Positions 44,562-53,570 of a DNA stretch of 64,000 nucleotides are shown one piece after another (position 1 is the stretch's first letter; the number at the start of each line of letters is the position of its first letter). Source of the stretch: Palsa-883 sp035696165. Its GTDB lineage: Bacteria; Pseudomonadota; Alphaproteobacteria; Acetobacterales; Acetobacteraceae. The position numbers and the translations under genes are program-made. The stretch is from contig DASRQX010000354.1 of NCBI GenBank assembly GCA_035696165.1, forward strand, positions 26,366 through 90,365. The letters are read 5' to 3'. Under the pieces are notes generated by a model. It saw only the letters and a program-made list of their open reading frames with translations, was not told where the DNA came from and did no database searches.

Positions 44562-45959
44562 ATGGCCGCCACAAAATCGATCACTCCTGAAACTCTGGTG
44601 GCGCTGGGCGCACCGGCGTTGGCTGTTGCCCTGATCGAGCACGCCGAAAGTGATTCGATCCTGCGCAAGAAGCTGCGCATGTTGCTAGCGGGTACGAAAG
44701 GACCGGGCAAGCTTGCCGCTGAACTCGGTAAACGCATCCAGACCATCGGCCGGTCTCGCTCCTTCGTCGACTGGGACAAGCGCAAGGCGCTTGTCCAGGA
44801 ACTGGCCCACATCAGGATGACGATCGGCACCACCTTGGCGGCACAGAGCCCAGGCGTCGCGATCGAACGCCTTTGGGAGTTCGTCGGTATTGCTGATCGG
44901 GTTCTCGAGCGGGTAGGCGATGGCGTGGGTGGTGTCGAGGAGATTTTCGGGGAGGCGATGGTCGATCTCGGCCGACTGATCGCTGCCGATCCGGATCGAG
45001 ACACAGCGTCACTCGCCCGCCGCGTGCTGGCCATGTGTGACGGCAACGGTTTCGGCAGCTATGCGGATACCATTCAGCATTTCGGCGATGCGCTCGGCGC
45101 CGGCGGCCGCGCGGTGCTGCGTCGGGCCACCGAGAAGGCGATGACTGCTCTGCCTCCAGCGAGGCCGGATGACGGCTGGCGCGACGCCAACCAACGCTGG
45201 CCCTTGGTCCATCGGCTCATGACCTTGGCCGATCTGGAGCACGATCCTGATGCCTATATCGCCGCCGTGCGTGCCGGCGGGTTCGAGGATCGACATGCGT
45301 CCGACATCGCGAAACGCTTGATTGACGCGAGGCGCCCCGCCGAGGCACTGCAATGGCTCGACAAACCGCGACGGCGGAGCGAGGACGAGGGTGGAGCAGA
45401 CGTCGATCTGCGGATCGCAGCTCTGGCGGGGCTCGGGCGGAAGGACGAGGTTCAGGCGTTACGCTGGGCCACGTTCGAACAGATACTGAGCATCGCGCAT
45501 CTGCGCGCCTATCTCAAAGGGCTCCCCGACTTCGATGATTTCGACGCCGAGCAGAAAGCACTAGCGATCGCTTCTGGCCACAAGCTTGCGGGCCTGGCGC
45601 TTGCGTTTCTGGTTGGCTGGCCAGCGCTGGATCGTGCCGCAGCACTCGTGCGTGACAGGGTCACCGCCCTCGACGGCCGCGCCTACGAGACTCTGCGACC
45701 GGCCGCGCAGTCCTTGGAGGAAAAATATCCTGACGCAGCGACGCTTCTCTACCGGCACCTGGTCGAGAGCGTTCTCGATCGCGCCTCGTCCAAGCAGTAT
45801 CCCTATGCGGCGCGCGACCTGGTTTCTGCCATGCGCGTGGCCACGCGTTTGCCGCCGGGTGCCGCGATCGAGAGCGACGCTATATATCTCGCGAAGCTCC
45901 GCAAACAACACGGCCGGAAACATGGATTTTGGACGTTGATCGATCAGACGGGACATTGA
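44562..45959 (+). CDS. DUF6880-like protein
   Basis: This 465-residue helical protein starts MAATKSITPETLVALGAP, as DUF6880 members do, and contains SILRKKLRMLLAGTKGPGKL and WDKRKALVQELAHIR. Repeated helix-pair patterns in the middle (FEDRHASDIAKRLIDARRP, AEALQWLDKPRR) suggest a TPR/HEAT-like scaffold. The C-terminus HGRKHGFWTLIDQ is conserved-looking. No catalytic motif is seen. The gene is followed by two genes of unknown role within eight bases and 242 bases. An earlier in-frame start at 44373 is unlikely. Confidence 0.7.
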   Translation: MAATKSITPETLVALGAPALAVALIEHAESDSILRKKLRMLLAGTKGPGKLAAELGKRIQTIGRSRSFVDWDKRKALVQELAHIRMTIGTTLAAQSPGVAIERLWEFVGIADRVLERVGDGVGGVEEIFGEAMVDLGRLIAADPDRDTASLARRVLAMCDGNGFGSYADTIQHFGDALGAGGRAVLRRATEKAMTALPPARPDDGWRDANQRWPLVHRLMTLADLEHDPDAYIAAVRAGGFEDRHASDIAKRLIDARRPAEALQWLDKPRRRSEDEGGADVDLRIAALAGLGRKDEVQALRWATFEQILSIAHLRAYLKGLPDFDDFDAEQKALAIASGHKLAGLALAFLVGWPALDRAAALVRDRVTALDGRAYETLRPAAQSLEEKYPDAATLLYRHLVESVLDRASSKQYPYAARDLVSAMRVATRLPPGAAIESDAIYLAKLRKQHGRKHGFWTLIDQTGH

Positions 45960-45966
45960 CGCGGCC

Positions 45967-46611
45967 ATGCCGAAACCGCTGCGTGCCGCAACCGACGAAG
46001 AAGTGTGCGCCTTGTTGCGGCGCTACCAATGTCTGGTGCCGTTCCACGCGGTGCGGACCCGCTTCCTCGGCAACATCGCCACGCCCGCCATTCAGTCGGC
46101 CCCCATCGAGACGGTGTCAGCGTTGTGGGGCGGCAAGCTGCCGGTGTTCGAGACGCTGGACGCCGCGAACGAGCTGATTGGCGTGCTGGTGATGGGCCTC
46201 TGGAACCGGCTCAGCCGGCACCAGGAACGCTCGGCGCCATTCCGCCTCACGCGCATTGCGGTCCCGGTTTCGCGAGAGGGGCTGGCGACGATCGCGCTCA
46301 TGCGCCGGGAGGAACTTGACGGCTTCATCGAGGGCTTGTTTGGCGCGCACGAAAGCCTCGATTTTCCGGAGCGCGCCCACCGGGCGCTCGGCGTGCTGGC
46401 TGAGATCCGCCCCATGCTGGAAGGTGTCCACGAAGTCGCCGACAATCCCACCAAACCCGGCACCCCGGCCGACATCACCGACACACTCAGCCATCTTCGC
46501 GAGTTCACCCGAATAGCGGAGCATGAAATGCACGAACTTGTCCTGTCCTGCACCCGCGCGCGGCGGCAGATGCTGCGAACGATGCCGGCGGCAAGACCCA
46601 TTGTGCACTGA
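45967..46611 (+). CDS. Conserved-looking protein of unknown function
   Basis: This 214-residue protein starts PKPLRAATDEEVCALLRRYQ and contains NIATPAIQSAPIETVSALWG and ELIGVLVMGLWNRLSRHQER. It appears all-alpha and soluble with no signal peptide. No family is recognised. It begins eight bases after the DUF6880-like gene, so the two are co-expressed and may interact. Confidence 0.6.
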   Translation: MPKPLRAATDEEVCALLRRYQCLVPFHAVRTRFLGNIATPAIQSAPIETVSALWGGKLPVFETLDAANELIGVLVMGLWNRLSRHQERSAPFRLTRIAVPVSREGLATIALMRREELDGFIEGLFGAHESLDFPERAHRALGVLAEIRPMLEGVHEVADNPTKPGTPADITDTLSHLREFTRIAEHEMHELVLSCTRARRQMLRTMPAARPIVH

Positions 46612-46853
46612 CGTCCGCAGAAGGCTGCCGCTCGTTCGCACACGGAACAGTGGGAGAGAGGGCTGTCTCGGAGGAGGCCAAAGGTACGGCGCGTCCATTC
46701 TCATAACTGGCCACTGCCGATCTTATCGGCCGCGCTGGCGTGGCCGAGCCTGCCCCGTCGGACGCGCGCATGCTGGTCAGTAAGGTCGCAGGACCGTGCG
46801 TGCCCGACTCGATGGCCCATTGGTATGCACGCATCGGCTGAAAGGAGCCGACC

Positions 46854-48620
46854 ATGCCGCACGCCGCCGCCTTCAATTCGTCATCGCAAGACGCCTGCCG
46901 CCAGATCGCGGCGCTCTTGGCTTCGGCCATGCAATTTGTGCCACGCGACCGTGGCGAGGCGATAGTCCGCAAATGGCTTGCCCGACGCGACATAGAGGAA
47001 ATGTCTGAGGACCGTTTGGTCGCCATGGCCGCCGACGCGACGTTGTTGTCGGCGGACCTGCTGCTTTCGCAGCCTGCCGCGAGTGGCACGACCGCGCTCG
47101 ACCGTCTCGCCAAGAGCCGCGCCAATGCTCCGCCGGCGGAGGCAGCGGCCATCGCCGCTCTCCGCAAGGCGCAATTCCGGCTGCTGCGGTTAGAGCGAGG
47201 TGCGCCAATGCGCGAGCTCTTGGTGCGCGATGTCGTGTCGGACGAGGAGTTCCACCTCGTCGGCGCGGAACTGCCGCCGCTGGCTGCTGGAACGGTGCTG
47301 TTTGGCCGCGTGGTGATGTTGGACGGCGGTCTCTGCTGCCTGCCCGGCGCGATCACACCGCTCGATCTGGCCGCACTCGCGGTCGCGCGCGGCCATCCGG
47401 CGGCGGCGGCTCCGAGCGTCTCCGCCGGCGTGCGCTGGGCGGAGGCGGTGTATGGCCACGTGGTGCGACACGGCACACTGGACGTGCCCGGGCTGAACCG
47501 GCCGGCTGGCGATGTCGACTCCCAGGACGACTTGTTCGAGACCGAAGGCGGCCCACTGCTCACCTTGGCAATTGCATGGGCGGCATTGGTGGATGAGACG
47601 CCGGACGCGTCGCTGCTGCAACGCACACGCCACCTCGCCAACCTGCCAACTATGCTCAACGCGCTCGCCGCCGCGGTATCGGCGGGAGACAGTCGGAACG
47701 AAGATATGGCGCTCGCGTTCGAGCGGTTGCTCCTGGTGCAGATGGAAACAGTGCTGCGCCGCGAGCGCGCCGGCTCGGGCACGCTGACCTTGGGCGCTGT
47801 TGGGTCTGCGGTGGACAGCGCGATTGCCACGGGGCGGCTGCCGCCCACGGCGCGCACGCTGTTCAGGTCTCTACAGCAGCGGCTCGCTGGCGACGGCGGC
47901 GTACGTCGTGCTGACGACCCGGCGCTGGAACGCCTGGTGCAGCGCATTCAAGGGCTGCGGGCCAAGACGGTTGCGCAGGGTTGCACCGAACAGGAGGCTC
48001 TGGCGGCAGCTGAAAAGGTGGCGGAACTCCTGGACCGCTACGGCCTGTCGCTCGGTGAACTGGATTTTCGTGCGCAGCCCTGTGATGGCATCGGCATCCA
48101 AACCAACCGCCGCCGCTTTGCCCCGATTGACAGTTGCGTCCCCGGGGTTGCTGCATTCTTTGACTGCCGCGTCTGGGTGGAGCAGGCCACCGGCATGGCG
48201 TTGCGCTACGTGTTTTTCGGTCTGCGCGGCGATGTGGCCGCGGCGCAATACCTCTACGAAATGGTCGAGCGGGCGTTCGAGATCGAGACAGATGCGTTCC
48301 GCGCGAGCGCCCTCTATGCCCGGATGGCGGGCGAGCGGCGCAGTGCCACCAATTCGTTTCAGATCGGGCTTGGGCGTGGGATCAGCCACAAGCTGCAGGC
48401 GATGCGCACGGAGCGCTTTGCGAGCCGGCGCAGTGCCACCGGCCGAGACCTCGTGCCGATTAAAGCGGCAATGGTGGATGAGGAGGTGGCCAAGCTCGGC
48501 CTTGACCTACGAACGCGTGAGATGGGGCGACGCAGGCGCGTTCTCGCAGACGCCTTGACGGCAGGGGAGGCTGCGGGCCACCGGTTCGAATTCACGCCCG
48601 CGATCAGCCAGGCGGCATGA
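46854..48620 (+). CDS. DUF2786-containing protein
   Basis: This 588-residue protein is led by a strong AAAGGAG (46841-46847). The N-terminal 350 residues are unassigned. The C-terminal region LERLVQRIQGLRAKTVAQGC through AEKVAELLDRYGLSLGEL is the DUF2786 helical domain. It is followed by the usual companion domain (FFDCRVWVEQATGMALRYVF, SFQIGLGRGISHKL). DUF2786 proteins are common on plasmids and prophages, and their activity is unknown. The N-terminal extension is longer than usual. Confidence 0.75.
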   Translation: MPHAAAFNSSSQDACRQIAALLASAMQFVPRDRGEAIVRKWLARRDIEEMSEDRLVAMAADATLLSADLLLSQPAASGTTALDRLAKSRANAPPAEAAAIAALRKAQFRLLRLERGAPMRELLVRDVVSDEEFHLVGAELPPLAAGTVLFGRVVMLDGGLCCLPGAITPLDLAALAVARGHPAAAAPSVSAGVRWAEAVYGHVVRHGTLDVPGLNRPAGDVDSQDDLFETEGGPLLTLAIAWAALVDETPDASLLQRTRHLANLPTMLNALAAAVSAGDSRNEDMALAFERLLLVQMETVLRRERAGSGTLTLGAVGSAVDSAIATGRLPPTARTLFRSLQQRLAGDGGVRRADDPALERLVQRIQGLRAKTVAQGCTEQEALAAAEKVAELLDRYGLSLGELDFRAQPCDGIGIQTNRRRFAPIDSCVPGVAAFFDCRVWVEQATGMALRYVFFGLRGDVAAAQYLYEMVERAFEIETDAFRASALYARMAGERRSATNSFQIGLGRGISHKLQAMRTERFASRRSATGRDLVPIKAAMVDEEVAKLGLDLRTREMGRRRRVLADALTAGEAAGHRFEFTPAISQAA

Positions 48621-48725
48621 CGCGGCGCGTGCATGTGCAGCACACTTGAGGCCGGCGAACCAATCTGGAGTGCGCGGTGACAAACCGGATGGGTGCAACT
48701 CCCCATCCAAATCGTCGCGCTACAT

Positions 48726-48995
48726 TGGAGCGAGTTTCTGCGCTCGCGCGCGCGTTGCGGTCTGCGCGGTGTCAAGCTGGTCGTCTCCGATGCGCATGAG
48801 GGACTGGAGGCCGCAATCACCAAGGTGCTGGGCGCCACTTGGCGGAGATGCAGGGTGTGTATCATGCGCCATGCCATCGCCTATGCCGGCAAGACACGGC
48901 GTCGCATCGTCGCCGCCTGGATCGGCACCGTCTTTGTCCAGGACGACGCTGAGGCAGCGCGCAAACAGTGGCGTCACGTCGCCGACCGACGCCGC
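48726..48995 (+). pseudogene. IS256-family transposase fragment
   Basis: The segment GLRGVKLVVSDAHEGLEAAI, LGATWRRCRVCIMRHAIAYA and QDDAEAARKQWRHVADR is the central part of a Mutator/IS256 transposase, including the Asp of the DDE core (VSDAHEG). Both ends of the gene are missing, so it is inactive. Confidence 0.85.
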
Positions 48996-49010
48996 GGGTC
49001 AGTAATTGCG

Positions 49011-49056
49011 AATTCCGAGCGAAGGCGGACAGTAATTCCGACCGAAGCCGGACGGT
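49011..49056. repeat. Two tandem 23-bp units, IS21-type end repeats
   Basis: Units 49011-49033 and 49034-49056 match at 20 of 23 bases and read aattccga-cgaag-cgga as core. Multiple 20-25 bp terminal repeats are typical of IS21-family ends. They separate the IS256 fragment from the IS1595-like fragment. Confidence 0.55.
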
Positions 49057-49129
49057 GATTCCAATTGATCCAGGACAGCCCTGAGAGGGCGCTGGGGTGG
49101 ATGTTGACGATCTGATGATCCACTTCGGC

Positions 49130-49345
49130 TACGGTGCCTGTGCACGCGCCGAGATTTCCCCAATCCAGGCAAGCAAATTGGCCGGGCCGGGCCTTGAGCC
49201 TTGAGGCGTGGCCGATCACGCCGCAATGCGGGCAGGTCGGTCCAGCAGGCCAGCGCGCACGCTCGAGCAATGCAAGGCACTTTTCCTCATCGCAGAAGCG
49301 CGCCTGCAAGGCGACAAGGCTGAGTGGGACGCGTCCGGGTCTCAC
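49130..49345 (-). pseudogene. IS1595-like transposase N-terminal fragment
   Basis: The minus-strand translation VALQARFCDEEKCLALLERA, RWPAGPTCPHCGVIGHASRL, KARPGQFACLDW resembles the zinc-ribbon N-terminus of IS1595-family transposases. The last cysteine is replaced by tryptophan and the catalytic domain is absent. Confidence 0.65.
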
Positions 49346-49498
49346 GATCACAACATACAGGAATTCAGGACTAAAAGCAATAGTTCCGATGAGGGATATG
49401 CGTGCGGCGATATCGGACCATGGGTATGGCTTTATCCAAGAAAAATACAGGCGATAGTGCCAATGCACGCGATGCCCATCCCAAAGGAGGATTGGACC

Positions 49499-49738
49499 GT
49501 GAATAGCCGTGTCGCCTATTTTACTGTGACCGGAGTGACGCTGGTTCTTGGTCTGATGTTATCGACAGCGGCATTCTCGCAGGACAGCGCGGATTCCAAT
49601 GCTAATGCTGTCAAGGCGCCAAGCGCTGTCCAGCCTGGAGCGCCAGTAACGAAACAGCATGTCGACGGCGGGGATCTCGCTCCCAATACCGTATTTTCCG
49701 AGAACTACGAGCGGCAGCCGACACCGGCGTCTCGCTGA
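49499..49738 (+). CDS. Small secreted protein
   Basis: This 79-residue protein starts at GTG 49499, eight bases after a near-perfect AAAGGAGG (49483-49490). It has a signal peptide (YFTVTGVTLVLGLMLSTAAF, cleavage near AFSQ) and a short polar mature region with VDGGDLAPNTVFSENYERQP. No family is recognised. It lies 204 bases before the FUSC operon and may be its first member. Confidence 0.6.
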   Translation: MNSRVAYFTVTGVTLVLGLMLSTAAFSQDSADSNANAVKAPSAVQPGAPVTKQHVDGGDLAPNTVFSENYERQPTPASR

Positions 49739-49942
49739 ACCCAATCACCTTGGCTAGCCGAGATGGTCCATGAGCATATCGGTTTGTCTCTTATCCGGGG
49801 GCTTGAGAACAGCGCCTTTGCAGTTCGGCGTGTCGCAGCCCGACTGCGGCACGCTGTTTTATGACACGGACGTGCTGAACGGAGGTGGGCTCCCGGGTGA
49901 GAACATCTCGTTTGGGCACGGCCTTGGCGAGGAAGCGTCGCA

Positions 49943-52030
49943 ATGAGTGGCAACGTTCCTCCGATTGTTGGTCCATTGCCGCGGGCGAGCGCCGCCACTT
50001 ATGCGGAACACTTCGAACAGGCGTGGCGGGCCGTAGCTCCTTCGCTGCTGTTCGGGCTGCGTCTGTGGGCTTCAGTGTCGCTTGCGCTCTACGTCGCTTA
50101 CTGGCTCGAGCTCGACAATCCCTACTGGGCCGGCACGTCGGCGGCGATCGTGTGTCAACCACAGCTCGGCGCCTCCTTGCGCAAAGGTTGGTTCCGCTTG
50201 ATCGGCACTGTGATTGGTGCGGCGATGAGCGTGGTTCTGGTCGTTTGCTTCCCGCAGGATCGTATCCTGTTCCTCGGGTGCCTGACCGTGTGGGCCGCGG
50301 CTTGTGCTTTCGCTGCGACGCTGTTGCGCAATTTTGCGTCCTATGCCGCAGCACTCGCTGGCTATACGGTGGCGATCATCGCCGGCGACTTATTCGGCTC
50401 GGTCGGCGGCGTCGATGCAAACGCTGCGTTCCTGCTTGCCGTTGCCCGGGCCAGCGAGATCTGCCTCGGCATCGTCTGTGCTGGCGTCGTTCTCGCCGGC
50501 ACCGATCTCGGCGGCGCCGGACGCCAACTCGCTGCGCAATTCGCGGATCTGTCGGCGGGGATCACCGCCGGCTTCATCCGCACACTCACAGTCGCGGGAC
50601 GCGGATCCGTCGACACGCAGCCCGTTCGTCACGAATTCATTCGCCGCGTCGTCGCCCTTGATCCCGTGATTGACCTGACGCTCGGGGAATCAGCACGGAT
50701 TCGCTATCACTCGCCGGTGCTGCAGAGCGCGGTGGACGGGCTGTTCACGGCGCTCTCTGCTTGGCGCGCAGTCGCCAATCACGTGCACGCGCTGCCTGCT
50801 GACGAAACCCGGCAAGAAGCTTCCACCGTCCTCGAAAACCTGCCACCCGAGCTGCAGGCGGTAACGCAGCCGGGCGCCGCTGAGCGCTGGATCGGCGATC
50901 CGATTGCCCTGCATAGGATCTGCGAGCTGACCGTGCGGCGATTGATCGCGCTGCCGACCGTGTCACCCTCGCTGCGTCTGCTTGCCGACAAGGCGGCCGA
51001 GACCTTCGCGGGCATCGCGCATGGACTCAACGGACTGGCATTGCTTGTGGCCGATCAGACACGACCAATTCCACCTCGCGGGGACAAACAGTTTCGGGTG
51101 CCAGATTGGCTGCCCGCGCTGGTCAATGCCGGGCGCGCGTTCGTTACCATCGGCACTGTTGCGCTCTTGTGGATTGTCACCGCCTGGCCAGGCGGCGGCA
51201 GCGCGATAACTTTCGCGACGATCATCGTGCTGCTGCTCGCACCACGCGCGGAACAGGCGTACGGCGCCGCCATAATATTCACTCTGGGCGTCCTCGTGGA
51301 TGTGGTCCTTGCGGCCATCGTCGCGTTTGGAGTGTTGCCAGAACTGGGGATCGAAAGGTTTGCCGGCTTCAGCCTCGTCCTCGCTGTTTGCCTGGTGCCC
51401 ATGGGCGCCCTGCTGGCACAGGCACGTCAACCCTGGCAGCTCGGGTTGTTCACCGGGATAACGGTGCTGTTCATGCCGCTGCTGCAACCGACCAACCCGA
51501 TGACTTACAACCCCGAGGCATTCTTAAACGCCAGCTCGACGATCGTCTTCGGTGCCGGCATTGCGGCGCTGTCATTTCGCCTGCTGCCACCGTTGTCGCC
51601 GGCCTTCCGTGCGCGCCGGCTGCTCGCGCTGACCCTGCGCGATCTGCGCCGTCTCGCAACCGGTCGCAGCCAACCTGACTGGGAGGGCCATGTGCACGGC
51701 CGGCTCTCTGCCATGCCGAACGAAGCGACGCCGCTGCAGCGCGCGCAACTAATGGCTGCGCTCTCAGTCGGCAGCGAGATCATCCAGCTGCAACATGTTG
51801 CGCACGATCTCGGCCTCGCTCCGAAGCTCGACGCGGCGTTCGCGGCACTGGCGGAAGGCCACAGCGCGCAGACGATCACCCAACTCACCCGGCTCGACGA
51901 TGCACTCGCCACCGATGCCGTCGGTGGACCGGTAACGAATGCTGTCCTGCGGGTGCGGGCAAGCATTCTCGTGCTTTCCGAGGTTCTGGCAAGGCACGGC
52001 GCCTATTTCGACGCGGAAGCACGCGCATGA
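49943..52030 (+). CDS. FUSC/AaeB-type aromatic acid exporter
   Basis: This 695-residue membrane protein has two clusters of helices (about 38-190 and 390-540) separated by a cytoplasmic domain, as in AaeB/YccS. YWAGTSAAIVCQPQLGASLR is the FUSC signature. It is followed in overlap by DUF1656 (AaeX) and then HlyD (AaeA), the canonical order for p-hydroxybenzoate-type efflux. GAGGAAG at 49930-49936 supports ATG 49943. Confidence 0.88.
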   Translation: MSGNVPPIVGPLPRASAATYAEHFEQAWRAVAPSLLFGLRLWASVSLALYVAYWLELDNPYWAGTSAAIVCQPQLGASLRKGWFRLIGTVIGAAMSVVLVVCFPQDRILFLGCLTVWAAACAFAATLLRNFASYAAALAGYTVAIIAGDLFGSVGGVDANAAFLLAVARASEICLGIVCAGVVLAGTDLGGAGRQLAAQFADLSAGITAGFIRTLTVAGRGSVDTQPVRHEFIRRVVALDPVIDLTLGESARIRYHSPVLQSAVDGLFTALSAWRAVANHVHALPADETRQEASTVLENLPPELQAVTQPGAAERWIGDPIALHRICELTVRRLIALPTVSPSLRLLADKAAETFAGIAHGLNGLALLVADQTRPIPPRGDKQFRVPDWLPALVNAGRAFVTIGTVALLWIVTAWPGGGSAITFATIIVLLLAPRAEQAYGAAIIFTLGVLVDVVLAAIVAFGVLPELGIERFAGFSLVLAVCLVPMGALLAQARQPWQLGLFTGITVLFMPLLQPTNPMTYNPEAFLNASSTIVFGAGIAALSFRLLPPLSPAFRARRLLALTLRDLRRLATGRSQPDWEGHVHGRLSAMPNEATPLQRAQLMAALSVGSEIIQLQHVAHDLGLAPKLDAAFAALAEGHSAQTITQLTRLDDALATDAVGGPVTNAVLRVRASILVLSEVLARHGAYFDAEARA

Positions 52031-52230
52031 GGTTCGCCGAGATCGATCTGTTCGGCGTGTATGTCGCGCCGATGTCGGTGATGCTGGTCGCCGCCTGGGT
52101 GGTCACGATCGCGCTTCGCCGGGTTGCCGCGCGATACGGTCTGCTGCGCCATGTGTGGCACCCGGCGCTGTTCATGTTCGCGGTTTACCTGATCGTCCTG
52201 TCGTCGATCGTTCTAAGTTTGGCACAATGA
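52027..52230 (+). CDS. DUF1656 (AaeX-like) inner-membrane protein
   Basis: This 67-residue protein has two helices (GVYVAPMSVMLVAAWVVTIA and LFMFAVYLIVLSSIVLSLA). It begins RFAEIDLFGVYVAP, as AaeX/DUF1656 proteins do. It overlaps the exporter stop as ATGA. It is always found between the FUSC exporter and its HlyD adaptor; role unknown. Confidence 0.88.
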   Translation: MRFAEIDLFGVYVAPMSVMLVAAWVVTIALRRVAARYGLLRHVWHPALFMFAVYLIVLSSIVLSLAQ

Positions 52231-52237
52231 GGCTACC

Positions 52238-53383
52238 ATGTCCGAAGTAGAAGCCAGGGTGAAGCCGGAAGCGAGACGCGCCGATCGCGAGCCTGCCCTG
52301 TCTCCCAACCCGCTCACCCGCGTGACGCCGGGCCGCAAAAAGCGCGTGATGCCGGTGTTGCTCAGCGTGCTCGTCGCGGCGGTCGCCGTCTTGCTCGGGC
52401 GTGCGATGTGGGATGCGTATATGGGCGCACCTTGGACACGTGACGGCACTGTGCGCGCTTACGTCGTTACCATGGCACCAGAAGTCGCGGGGCGCATCGT
52501 CGATCTGCCAATCGTCGAGAACAAATACGTGCACAAGGCTGATCTACTGATGGTCATCGACCCGACCAATTACACGATCGCCGTCAGTCAGGCGGAGGCC
52601 GCGGTGCAGCAGGCCGAGGCGAGCGTGCAGATCATCGACGCGCAAATCGCTGTCCAGCAGGCACAGATCAGCGCCAACCAGGCACAGGTTGATCGGGCGC
52701 AGGCAGCGCTTGTCTTCGCGAAGCAGCAGGCGGGCCGCTACGCGACGTTGGCACAAGACGGCTGGGGTACCGTTCAGGATGCCCAGCAGTACTGGTCCCA
52801 GTTGCACCAGCAGGAGGCGGCCGTGCAGACAGCACTGGAAAGCCTCACCCTCGTGCAGCGGCAAATCGCGTCGCTGAATGCGCAGCGCCTGAGCGCCGAG
52901 GCGAGCGTCACGCAGGCGAAAGCCCAACTCCACCAGGCGCAAGTGAATCTCCAGCGCACACGCATTCTTTCCCCGGTCGACGGCTATGTGACGAACCTGC
53001 TGGCGCAGCTCGGCGATTACGTCAACGTTGGCGTGAACACGATCTCGATTGTCGATGCCCATTCATTTTGGATCGACGGGTATTTCGAGGAGACCAACAT
53101 CGCCCCGATCCGCGTGGGTGATCCGGCCGAGATCAAGCTGATGGGCTACCACCAGATTGTGCGTGGCCATGTCGATAGCATCGCCCGCGGGATCAACGTC
53201 GCGAACGCACAGCCGAACGGGCAAGGCATCGCCATGGTCAATCCGATCTTCACCTGGGTGCGCCTCGCGCAGAGAATTCCCGTGCGTATCCACATCGATG
53301 ATGTGCCGAAGAACATCGTTCTCGTGGCCGGAATGACCGCCACGGTCCAGATCGATGAGCCCCGAGATGATCAACGGAATTGA
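52238..53383 (+). CDS. HlyD/EmrA/AaeA-type membrane-fusion protein
   Basis: This 381-residue periplasmic adaptor has an N-terminal anchor (PVLLSVLVAAVAVLLGRAMW, about residues 30-52) and a lipoyl half ending APEVAGRIVDLPIVENKYV. A long alanine/glutamine-rich coiled coil follows (SQAEAAVQQAEASVQIIDAQ, about 100-210), then a beta-barrel domain (GYFEETNIAPIRVGDPAEIK). It links the FUSC exporter to an outer-membrane channel. The operon appears to end at the stem-loop at 53392. Confidence 0.9.
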   Translation: MSEVEARVKPEARRADREPALSPNPLTRVTPGRKKRVMPVLLSVLVAAVAVLLGRAMWDAYMGAPWTRDGTVRAYVVTMAPEVAGRIVDLPIVENKYVHKADLLMVIDPTNYTIAVSQAEAAVQQAEASVQIIDAQIAVQQAQISANQAQVDRAQAALVFAKQQAGRYATLAQDGWGTVQDAQQYWSQLHQQEAAVQTALESLTLVQRQIASLNAQRLSAEASVTQAKAQLHQAQVNLQRTRILSPVDGYVTNLLAQLGDYVNVGVNTISIVDAHSFWIDGYFEETNIAPIRVGDPAEIKLMGYHQIVRGHVDSIARGINVANAQPNGQGIAMVNPIFTWVRLAQRIPVRIHIDDVPKNIVLVAGMTATVQIDEPRDDQRN

Positions 53384-53391
53384 TCGGGCTA

Positions 53392-53422
53392 GGCGTTCGG
53401 GCATTGCGCTCAGCCGAACGCC
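53392..53422. terminator. Stem-loop after HlyD gene
   Basis: Perfect 9-bp arms ggcgttcgg (53392-53400) and ccgaacgcc (53414-53422) flank a 13-base loop nine bases past the stop codon. No T tract follows; it is probably a terminator or 3'-end stabiliser of the FUSC operon. Confidence 0.6.
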
Positions 53423-53570
53423 AACTATCGATGCATGCGATACTTCGCTGATCGAAAGCCAATATGATCAAAGCCGCCAGCAAAATCATTCACGAACCAC
53501 ACTCATAGATGCGGCAGGATAGGTCGCCGGAGAAGGAAATCCAAAGCGTCGGGCCGAAAGGAACAGAACC

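Noticed and set aside
46505..47947. 480-codon minus-strand frame over the DUF2786 gene
   Set aside because: Ser/Arg/Ala-rich antisense shadow; the plus-strand gene has a strong ribosome-binding site and a recognisable domain.
49011..49056. CRISPR-like tandem repeat
   Set aside because: Only two imperfect units directly abutting with no spacer, beside transposase debris; better explained as IS ends.
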